Source: an uncultured Chthoniobacterales bacterium
GTDB taxonomy: Bacteria; Verrucomicrobiota; Verrucomicrobiia; Chthoniobacterales; CAKUMP01
Assembly: GCA_934667795.1 (NCBI GenBank)
Contig: CAKUMP010000172.1
Location: forward strand, 1-5,386
Reading direction: 5' to 3'
Length of the DNA: 5,386 nt
The position numbers were made by a program, and so were the translations under genes. This document shows, piece after piece, positions 1 through 4,792 of this stretch (position 1 is its first letter; every line of letters starts with the position of its first letter). The notes beneath the pieces were generated by a model. The model was not told the origin of the DNA. It was given only the letters and a program-made list of their open reading frames with translations, and did not search any database.

Positions 1-10
1 AAAAAACACG

Positions 11-47
11 GCCGCAGGTGCTTGATCACGCCGGCGGCTTATTTTTT
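11..47 (+). terminator. Rho-independent terminator of an upstream gene outside the window
   Basis: GCCGC (11-15) pairs with GCGGC (34-38). After one A/G mismatch the stem continues with 17-20 against 29-32 (one G-U pair), closing an 8-base loop. A T-rich tract follows (39-47, including six T in a row). Six A at positions 1-6 precede the stem, so the element could also stop transcription coming from the right. It probably ends a gene whose coding part lies left of the window. Confidence 0.7.
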
Positions 48-143
48 GCTAGAAAGTTTCCCGAATTTTAGGGATGATAGAAGAAATACGGAGAAATTAC
101 CTTTTTTTCGGAATGAAAATTATCACTGAATGATTTGCAGAAA

Positions 144-171
144 TTGCTCAAATTGAAGGATTTCCTACAAT
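144..171 (+). promoter_or_regulatory. Candidate sigma70-type promoter for the sugar-nucleotide gene
   Basis: TACAAT (166-171) matches the -10 consensus at five of six positions. TTGCTC (144-149) is a weak -35 at 16-base spacing. Transcription would start near 177-178, exactly where a stable hairpin begins, leaving a leader of about 113 bases. This is a pattern match only. Confidence 0.28.
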
Positions 172-176
172 AAAAG

Positions 177-230
177 CATGAAATTCGCATTTTATGTGAA
201 ATATAATTTGTCTTTTCCCTACGAATAGGG
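177..230 (+). promoter_or_regulatory. Leader with two tetraloop hairpins
   Basis: Hairpin 1: CATGAAAT (177-184) pairs with ATTTTATG (189-196), eight pairs including one G-U, with loop TCGC. Hairpin 2: CCCTA (217-221) pairs perfectly with TAGGG (226-230), with loop CGAA. Neither is followed by a T-run on the + strand, so they are not terminators. They could stabilise the 5' end of the mRNA or be bound by a regulator. I do not recognise a known riboswitch here. Confidence 0.35.
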
Positions 231-262
231 CAATTTCTCCGGATATTAATGCGTCTTATAGA

Positions 263-271
263 TGCTAAAAT
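263..271 (+). promoter_or_regulatory. Candidate extended -10 promoter close to the gene start
   Basis: TGCTAAAAT (263-271) fits an extended -10 element (TGn followed by a five-of-six -10 match). It would give a leader of only about 13 bases before the ATG at 291 and has no convincing -35. It is an alternative to, or works alongside, the candidate at 144-171. No Shine-Dalgarno sequence precedes the ATG, which would fit a very short leader. Confidence 0.22.
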
Positions 272-290
272 GGAATAGTTCGATATTGAT

Positions 291-1355
291 ATGAAGATTT
301 TATTACTAGGAGCAGGCGGATTTATTGGGGCTAACTTGACAGAGCGATTGGTTGCAGATGGCATCCATGACCTCACAGCCGTTGATATTGATAATCAGAA
401 ACTTGAAACGTCCCTTGGAAGTTCTAAATTAACATACCTTAATTTGGATATCCGCAAAGACGATGAGCAGTTGGAAGAACTGACAAAAGACCACGACCTC
501 ATCGTTGATCTGGTTGCTTTTGCAAATCCCAGTTTATACGTCCTGGATCCATTAGGCGTTTTTGAATTAAACTTTACGGAGAACCTGAAGATTGCAGAGC
601 ATTGCGTGAAGTACGGAAAGCGGATTGTGCAATTTTCGACTTGTGAAGTTTATGGAAAAACGGTTGCCAGCGTTCTGGGGAAAGATCCTGCAGAAATGCC
701 ATTCCCGTTCCATGAAGACACCACTCCATTGATTATGGGCCCGGTGGAAAACCATCGTTGGATTTATGCCTGCGCGAAGCAATTGCTTGAGCGTGTGCTC
801 CATGCTTATGGAATTGAAGGCCGTTTAAACTATTCGATTATTCGTCCATTTAACTTTATTGGACCACGTATTGATTACCTCCCAAGTGAAAAGTCCGGGA
901 ATCCTCGCGTGTTCAGCCATTTCATGAATGCTCTTCTTTACGGCACTCCCATGAAATTGGTCGATGGCGGTAAAAACTACCGTGCTTATACTTACATTGA
1001 CGATGCGGTTGATTGTATCGTCCGTATTCTGGATAACCCAAATGGCGTTTGTGACCGTCAGATTTTCAACATTGGAACTCCTGAAAACGAGCTGACGATT
1101 GCACAGCTTGCAGAGAAAATGCGCGAAATCTTTAATGAAGAATTCCGTCAGGAAGGGGATCCTGATCCAGAAATCGTGCATGTGACTTCTGAAGAGTTTT
1201 ACGGAAAAGGATACGAAGATTGTGACCGCCGAATTCCGGACGTGACGAAAGCACGTACGCTTCTCGGATGGGAATCCAAACACGATATCCGTTCGGTCCT
1301 CTATCACACGATGGAATATTTCGTGGAGAAATTCCGTGCAGAAAGAAAAGCCTGA
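291..1355 (+). CDS. UDP-glucuronate decarboxylase family enzyme, UDP-apiose/UDP-xylose synthase-like (ArnA dehydrogenase-type SDR)
   Basis: This 354-residue cytosolic NAD-dependent extended-SDR protein is expected to oxidise UDP-glucuronate at C4 and decarboxylate it. The Rossmann motif GAGGFIG is at residues 7-13, and the catalytic block FSTCEVYG at 115-122 contains Glu119. YACAK at 159-163 holds the Tyr/Lys pair, RPFNFIGPR is at 185-193, and EFYGKGYEDCDRRIPD is at 302-317. From the family, Glu119, Tyr159, Lys163 and Arg314 correspond to Glu434, Tyr463, Lys467 and Arg619 of E. coli ArnA. There is no N-terminal formyltransferase domain, so this is not a full ArnA. Several blocks follow plant UDP-apiose/xylose synthase more closely: STCEVYGKT rather than STSEVYG, an extra segment at about 124-142, and PRVFSHFMNALL...KLVDGG. 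However, Ala78 stands where the plant enzyme has Cys100. The product could be UDP-xylose, UDP-apiose or the 4-keto-pentose. The ATG is the only sensible start, as the Rossmann strand begins at residue 2, but no clear Shine-Dalgarno precedes it. The gene appears monocistronic between two terminators. Family is certain; exact product is not. Confidence 0.88.
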   Translation: MKILLLGAGGFIGANLTERLVADGIHDLTAVDIDNQKLETSLGSSKLTYLNLDIRKDDEQLEELTKDHDLIVDLVAFANPSLYVLDPLGVFELNFTENLKIAEHCVKYGKRIVQFSTCEVYGKTVASVLGKDPAEMPFPFHEDTTPLIMGPVENHRWIYACAKQLLERVLHAYGIEGRLNYSIIRPFNFIGPRIDYLPSEKSGNPRVFSHFMNALLYGTPMKLVDGGKNYRAYTYIDDAVDCIVRILDNPNGVCDRQIFNIGTPENELTIAQLAEKMREIFNEEFRQEGDPDPEIVHVTSEEFYGKGYEDCDRRIPDVTKARTLLGWESKHDIRSVLYHTMEYFVEKFRAERKA

Positions 1356-1376
1356 TACGGATATTCAGATAAGGTA

Positions 1377-1404
1377 TTGAAATTTAAAAGGGCTGCGATA
1401 AAAC
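1377..1404 (+). promoter_or_regulatory. Candidate promoter for the MutT-TcdA gene, overlapping the terminator
   Basis: TTGAAA (1377-1382, four of six) and TAAAAC (1399-1404, four of six) are 16 bases apart. Initiation would fall near 1411, in the right arm of the preceding terminator hairpin. The new transcript would then escape that terminator and carry a leader of about 46 bases. The gene must have some promoter in this short gap or be reached by read-through, but this match is moderate and unproven. Confidence 0.25.
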
Positions 1405-1419
1405 ATCGCAGTCCTTTTT
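1390..1419 (+). terminator. Rho-independent terminator after the sugar-nucleotide gene
   Basis: GGGCTGCGAT (1390-1399) pairs with ATCGCAGTCC (1405-1414), ten base pairs with one G-U and a five-base loop (AAAAC), followed directly by TTTTT (1415-1419). Four A at 1386-1389 precede the stem. It lies 35 bases after the stop codon of the gene at 291-1355, a textbook arrangement. Confidence 0.9.
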
Positions 1420-1431
1420 GCTTTACCATCC

Positions 1432-1438
1432 AGGAGAG
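1432..1438 (+). promoter_or_regulatory. Unusually placed Shine-Dalgarno sequence of the MutT-TcdA gene
   Basis: AGGAGAG is the only good ribosome-binding site in the gap. The last base of AGGAG is 20 bases before the first in-frame ATG (1457), which is too far for normal use. The in-frame TTG at 1418 lies upstream of the site and inside the terminator T-tract, so it is excluded. An ATT codon at 1442 has ideal spacing (five bases) and would add five residues, but ATT starts are rare. Confidence 0.4.
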
Positions 1439-1456
1439 AGTATTTTTGTTAAGTTT

Positions 1457-2614
1457 ATGAATGTGGTTTGTGCAGTTATCACCAATGAAGAAGGGAAAAT
1501 CTTCGCAGCAAAACGTCCTGCAGAAAAACATTATGGTGGCAAATGGGAGTTTCCGGGCGGGAAGATCGAAGATGCGGAGTCGCCAATGGAGGCACTGCAA
1601 CGGGAACTGGCGGAAGAATTAACATTCGTACCCAAGCTGATTTGTCCGCTGGAAGTGGTGACCTATCCCCGCGAAAATACATCCCCTTTGCAACTCCTGC
1701 CATTCCTGGCAAAGTTTGAAGGTGAGGAAATATTCTCCAAAGAGCATTCAGAATCCGGATGGTTTTCTCCCGAGGAATTGCCAACCCTGGACTGGGCACC
1801 CCCGGATGTTGCCATTGTGAAAAATTACCTGAACCTGTCGCTGCCGGAAACGTATTTGCATCGTTTTGGCGGGATTGCCAGGTTGTATGGTTTGCCTGCA
1901 TTACGTAAATTTGCCAGATCCCATGTGATGGTGGTGGGAATCGGTGGCGTGGGCTCCTGGGTGGCGGAAGCTTTATTGCGTTCAGGGATCCAAAATATCT
2001 CTCTGGTCGATATGGACGATGTTTGTGTGACGAATACAAATCGTCAGTTACCCGCAACCCATGCAACGGTCGGACATCCAAAGGTCGAGGTGATGAAAAA
2101 ACGCCTTCTCGATATCCATCCGGAAGCGATCATCCACGCACGAAGCGAATTCTTTACCTCTTCTACTGCTGCTGATTTGTTAGCAGAGGCACCCGACCTG
2201 GTGATTGATGCAATTGATCGCATGACAAATAAAGCATTGTTGCTGGCAGAGTGCACAAAACGTCTGATCCCTGTGGTGACTGTCGGGGGCGCAGGTGGAC
2301 GTCGGGATCCGACTCAAATTGAAGTGGCAGACCTCGCTCACGCCGGACGGGATAATCTGCTGCGCATGGTCCGAAGAAAACTTCGTCGTTCCCATGGATT
2401 CCCGAAGGGAGACGGACATGTGTTTGGAATTCCGGCCGTTTTTAGTCGTGAACCTCAGGTATTTCCGGCTCCCGATGGAACGGTCTGTTCCACCCCCACA
2501 GAAGATTCCCCCCTCCGCCTGGACTGCTCTTCCGGCTTCGGCTCCGCATCCTTCGTCACCGGCTCCTTCGCGTTTGCGGCGGTCTCCGCCGCACTCCACA
2601 GAATACACGGTTGA
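1457..2614 (+). CDS. Fused MutT-type Nudix hydrolase and TcdA-type tRNA threonylcarbamoyladenosine dehydratase
   Basis: This 385-residue protein has two enzymes in one frame. Residues about 1-124 form a Nudix domain: WEFPGGKIE at 30-38 and a Nudix box with Gly35, Glu41, Arg49-Glu50 and Glu53-Glu54, whose usual late Gly is Thr. MutT hydrolyses 8-oxo-dGTP to the monophosphate. Asp117 stands where E. coli MutT has base-binding Asn119, so the substrate may differ. Residues about 133-385 match E. coli TcdA (CsdL/YgdL) over its full length: YLHRFGGIARLYG, nucleotide motif GIGGVGSW (161-168), DMDDVCVTNTNRQ (185-197), VIDAID (249-254), GGAGGRRDPTQ (277-287), DGTVCS (340-345) and the DCSSGFG block. 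TcdA uses ATP to cyclise t6A37 of ANN-decoding tRNAs to ct6A and is an E1-like, cytosolic, membrane-associated protein in E. coli. The linker is only about eight residues. ATG 1457 is chosen because MNVVCAVITNEEGK is a typical Nudix beginning and the upstream TTG lies in the terminator. An in-frame TTG at 1856 could also yield TcdA alone. Domain calls are near certain. Confidence 0.92.
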   Translation: MNVVCAVITNEEGKIFAAKRPAEKHYGGKWEFPGGKIEDAESPMEALQRELAEELTFVPKLICPLEVVTYPRENTSPLQLLPFLAKFEGEEIFSKEHSESGWFSPEELPTLDWAPPDVAIVKNYLNLSLPETYLHRFGGIARLYGLPALRKFARSHVMVVGIGGVGSWVAEALLRSGIQNISLVDMDDVCVTNTNRQLPATHATVGHPKVEVMKKRLLDIHPEAIIHARSEFFTSSTAADLLAEAPDLVIDAIDRMTNKALLLAECTKRLIPVVTVGGAGGRRDPTQIEVADLAHAGRDNLLRMVRRKLRRSHGFPKGDGHVFGIPAVFSREPQVFPAPDGTVCSTPTEDSPLRLDCSSGFGSASFVTGSFAFAAVSAALHRIHG

Positions 2615-2657
2615 ACCACAGGTACCTGTCGCTAAGAATTTATGACATTCTGTGGTT
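2596..2657 (+). repeat. Overlapping inverted repeats at the 3' end of the MutT-TcdA gene
   Basis: CCACAGAAT (2596-2604) pairs with ATTCTGTGG (2647-2655). Alternatively AACCACAG (2614-2621), starting on the last base of the stop codon, pairs with CTGTGGTT (2650-2657). The two foldings exclude each other. A 12-base palindrome (ACAGGTACCTGT, 2618-2629) lies inside. The stem is followed by A-rich, not T-rich, sequence, so this is not a standard terminator on the + strand. It might be a 3' stabilising structure or a remnant. Confidence 0.4.
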
Positions 2658-2708
2658 AAAAAAAATATTGCATCGCACGCAATTCCGTATTTTAATCCAT
2701 ACTGTTTT

Positions 2709-2741
2709 AATCAACTTAATCATATAAGGAATTAATTGATT
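2709..2741. promoter_or_regulatory. AT-rich inverted repeat upstream of sbp, possible operator or leader hairpin
   Basis: AATCAA (2709-2714) and TTAAT (2716-2720) pair with ATTAA (2731-2735) and TTGATT (2736-2741): eleven pairs with a single bulged C at 2715 and a ten-base loop. It lies about 50 bases before the sbp start and abuts the candidate -10 region, a sensible place for a sulfur-responsive regulator. I cannot assign it to CysB or any known regulator. The very high AT content raises the odds of chance pairing. Confidence 0.35.
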
Positions 2742-2760
2742 GGTTAATAATAAATAATAT
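2732..2760 (+). promoter_or_regulatory. Candidate promoter of the sulfate transport operon
   Basis: TAATAT (2755-2760) is a good -10 match, with a weak -35 TTAATT (2732-2737) at 17-base spacing. Transcription would begin near 2767, giving a leader of about 27 bases that carries the Shine-Dalgarno GAGGG (2783-2787). The whole 2657-2793 gap is AT-rich and offers other -10-like hexamers, so the exact position is uncertain. Confidence 0.3.
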
Positions 2761-2793
2761 GTATTTAAGATTGGGTATAGAAGAGGGAAAAAC

Positions 2794-3816
2794 ATGAAAA
2801 AGATAATTAAAATAAAGCAGATTAAAAAGGGAGCGGTGATAGCAGGAGTTGGGATATTAGGTGTATTAGGGATTGGACAAACGGGGGCAGTGGATATTAT
2901 TAACGTATCCTATGACCCTACGCGGGAGTTCTATAAGGAATACAACGAAATCTTTGCCAAGCATTGGAAAGAAACCAAGGGGGAAGTGGTCCATATTGAT
3001 GCATCGCATGGCGGTTCCAGCAAGCAGGCACGATCGGTCATTGATGGGTTGGAAGCAGATGTGGTGACACTGGCCCTTGCTGCAGATATCAATGCGATAG
3101 CGAATGTGGGGTTACTGGAAAAAGAGTGGCAGAAAAGGTTGCCGTTAAATAGTGCGCCTTATCAATCCACGCTTGCGTTTCTGGTGCGTAAAGGAAATCC
3201 CAAGAACATTAAGGACTGGGATGATTTGATTCGTGATGGGGTAGAAGTCATTACGCCAAACCCAAAAACCTCTGGTGTGGCACGCTGGAATTTTCTCGCT
3301 GCCTGGGGATGGGCGTTACAGCACTTTGGTCAGGACGAAGCGAAGACACAGGCGTATATTAAAGAACTGTATCAGCACGTCCCTGTTCTGGATTCCGGTG
3401 CGCGTGGCGCTTCGACCACCTTTATTGAGCGCGGAATTGGAGATGTGCTCATTAACTGGGAAAATGAACTGTTGCTTGCATTAAAAGAATCGAAGGACAA
3501 ATTTGAAATTGTCGTCCCTTCGTTAAGCATTCTGGCAGAGCCAACAGTGGCACTGGTCGATAAAAATGTAGATAAAAAGAAAACGCGCGAAGTGGCGCAA
3601 GCGTATCTGGATTATCTGTATAGCGATGTCGCACAAAACCTGGCAGGGAAACATTTCTATCGCCCAAGCAATCCGGAAATTCTGGCAAAATATAAGGACC
3701 AGTATCCAGACCTGAAACTCTTCACGATTGATGACGTTTTTGGCGGATGGGAAAAAGCAACCGATAAGTTTTTCGCCGATGGAGCGATCTTTGATCAGAT
3801 TTATCTCCAGAAATAA
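2794..3816 (+). CDS. sbp: Periplasmic sulfate-binding protein Sbp
   Basis: This 340-residue periplasmic protein binds sulfate and delivers it to the CysTWA transporter. The N-terminus is a Sec signal peptide: a long Lys-rich start (residues 1-12), a Gly-rich hydrophobic core (13-28), and a likely cut after Ala32. The mature part matches E. coli Sbp throughout: NVSYDPTREFY (37-47), SHGGSSKQ (71-78), EADVVTLALA (87-96), the family signature NPKTSGVAR (156-164), DSGARG (200-205), ERGIGDVLINWENE (212-225), ILAEPTV (246-252) and LFTIDDVFGGW (309-319). Sulfate-contacting residues known from the Salmonella protein (Ser45, Ser130, Gly131, Gly132, Ala173, Trp192) correspond to Ser75, Ser160, Gly161, Val162, Ala203 and Trp222. 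Only the Gly132 position is changed, and there the contact is thought to be through the backbone. The start is supported by GAGGG six bases before the ATG. It is the first gene of sbp-cysT-cysW. CysP, the thiosulfate paralogue, is the alternative, but the match to Sbp is closer. Confidence 0.96.
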   Translation: MKKIIKIKQIKKGAVIAGVGILGVLGIGQTGAVDIINVSYDPTREFYKEYNEIFAKHWKETKGEVVHIDASHGGSSKQARSVIDGLEADVVTLALAADINAIANVGLLEKEWQKRLPLNSAPYQSTLAFLVRKGNPKNIKDWDDLIRDGVEVITPNPKTSGVARWNFLAAWGWALQHFGQDEAKTQAYIKELYQHVPVLDSGARGASTTFIERGIGDVLINWENELLLALKESKDKFEIVVPSLSILAEPTVALVDKNVDKKKTREVAQAYLDYLYSDVAQNLAGKHFYRPSNPEILAKYKDQYPDLKLFTIDDVFGGWEKATDKFFADGAIFDQIYLQK

Positions 3817-3833
3817 AGAAATATTCACCAAAG

Positions 3834-3890
3834 CTCGCAGGTTGCTGGAGGGAGAAATTCCTTTTGGCAGCCTGCGAGAGATTTTTATTT
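3834..3890 (+). terminator. Intergenic hairpin with T-tract between sbp and cysT (attenuator or mRNA-stabilising element)
   Basis: Bases 3834-3854 pair without a mismatch to 3858-3878 in RNA: 21 pairs, six of them G-U, with an AAA loop. The lower eight pairs (CTCGCAGG with CCTGCGAG) are perfect. AGA and then TTTTTATTT (3882-3890) follow, ending at the cysT ATG. The G-U pairs work only in the + transcript. A partial terminator or a stabilising 3' end after a binding-protein gene is a common way to make more binding protein than permease. The stem also hides GGAGGGAG (3847-3854) and most of the GAGAG just before cysT, so it may limit cysT translation. Confidence 0.65.
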
Positions 3891-4766
3891 ATGAGTACGC
3901 GTACGCTTTCCGATGAAGATAAACTGCTAAGCAGGGAAAAATCCCGCCGCCGGATTATTCCGGGTTTCGGACTTTCCATGGGGATCACATTAACTTATCT
4001 GGGACTTATTGTTTTAATCCCGTTAACCACCATTTTTTTTAAGTCCGCAGGCATGGGATGGGCCGATTTCTGGAAGGCAATCAGTGCTCCGCAAGTGGTT
4101 GCTTCTTATCGTGTCACTTTCGGAATTTCGTTTCTGGCTGCAAGTGTGAATGCGGTTTTCGGATTTATTGTCGCCTGGATACTGACCCGGTATCGTTTTC
4201 CCGGTCGGAAAATTCTGGATGCGTTGGTGGATTTGCCATTTGCTTTGCCGACGGCAGTAGCGGGGATTTCATTGACTGCACTTTATGCAAAAAATGGCTG
4301 GGTCGGACAGATTTTTGACAAAATAGGAATTCAGACTGCTTATTCTCTTACAGGGATTTTTATTGCACTGACATTTATTGGGTTTCCTTTTGTCGTGCGG
4401 ACGATGCAGCCGATATTGGAAGATTTTGATGTTCAGGTAGAAGAAGCCGGTGCTTCGCTGGGAGCGGGACGATGGATGGTATTTTTTCGGATCATTCTTC
4501 CTTCCTTGATTCCGGGGTTGTTAACCGGATTTGCATTAGCATTTGCACGTGCGATTGGGGAGTACGGTTCTGTTATTTTTATTTCAGGAAATATCCCCTT
4601 GCGGACCGAAATTACACCACTGGTGATTATGAAATCGCTGGAAAACTATAATTACCCTCAGGCAACGGCCATTGCCTGCGTCATGTTGATCGCGTCATTT
4701 CTGTTGTTATTTATAATTAATATTTTACAGCGCTGGGCGGAGTCGATTGGTGAGGCACGTGGCTGA
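3891..4766 (+). CDS. cysT: Sulfate/thiosulfate ABC transporter permease CysT (CysU)
   Basis: This 291-residue inner-membrane protein forms half of the sulfate channel with CysW. It follows E. coli CysT closely: RRRIIPGFGLS (19-29), ILTRYRFPGRKILDALVDLPFALPTAVAG (97-125), FPFVVRTMQPILED (165-178), and the ABC-permease EAA loop EEAGASLGAGRW...LP (184-204), which docks on the ATPase. IGEYGSVIFISGNIP at 222-236 follows. Hydrophobic segments lie at about 27-51, 76-98, 109-131, 154-169, 203-223 and 258-279. A longer reading from TTG 3864 would add nine residues (MAACERFLF), but that codon sits in the right arm of the intergenic hairpin. The ATG version is already about 13 residues longer at the N-terminus than the E. 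coli protein, so ATG 3891 is preferred, with a modest GAGAG ten bases upstream. It starts 74 bases after sbp and ends 26 bases before cysW. Confidence 0.95.
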   Translation: MSTRTLSDEDKLLSREKSRRRIIPGFGLSMGITLTYLGLIVLIPLTTIFFKSAGMGWADFWKAISAPQVVASYRVTFGISFLAASVNAVFGFIVAWILTRYRFPGRKILDALVDLPFALPTAVAGISLTALYAKNGWVGQIFDKIGIQTAYSLTGIFIALTFIGFPFVVRTMQPILEDFDVQVEEAGASLGAGRWMVFFRIILPSLIPGLLTGFALAFARAIGEYGSVIFISGNIPLRTEITPLVIMKSLENYNYPQATAIACVMLIASFLLLFIINILQRWAESIGEARG

Positions 4767-4792
4767 TTTTTAGAAAAGAATTATCGAAAATT

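Larger units (their letters stand above)
89..241. repeat. 10-bp inverted repeat flanking the leader of the sugar-nucleotide gene
   Basis: CGGAGAAATT (89-98) is the exact reverse complement of AATTTCTCCG (232-241). The arms are 133 bases apart and enclose the candidate promoter and both small hairpins upstream of the gene at 291. The repeat is seen directly. A role, such as an operator pair or a long-range RNA pairing, is only inference, and a chance match is possible in such AT-rich DNA. Confidence 0.35.

Noticed and set aside
68..376. Minus-strand open frame of 102 codons across the leader and the start of the sugar-nucleotide gene
   Set aside because: It overlaps a certain gene on the other strand, has low-complexity Ser/Asn/Ile-rich content from AT-rich DNA, and resembles no family I know.
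1418..1456. TTG start at 1418 adding 13 residues to the Nudix domain
   Set aside because: The codon overlaps the T-tract of the preceding terminator, lies upstream of the only Shine-Dalgarno, and the added residues are not needed for the Nudix fold.
1479..2081. Minus-strand open frame of 200 codons inside the MutT-TcdA gene
   Set aside because: It is fully antisense to a well-supported coding region, is rich in Pro/Arg/His as expected of a shadow frame, and shows no recognisable motif.
2180..2608. Minus-strand open frame of 142 codons inside the TcdA part
   Set aside because: It is antisense to conserved TcdA motifs, and its Gly/Ala/Glu-rich N-terminal part mirrors the C-rich stretch on the + strand.
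2618..2629. Perfect 12-base palindrome ACAGGTACCTGT as a regulatory site
   Set aside because: About one palindrome of this length is expected by chance in a window this size, and it lies after a stop codon with no promoter beside it.
2667..2683. Possible minus-strand terminator: ATTGC/GCAAT stem followed on the minus strand by a T-run
   Set aside because: The stem is only five base pairs and no gene on the minus strand ends here; the T-run is the complement of the A-run in an AT-rich gap.
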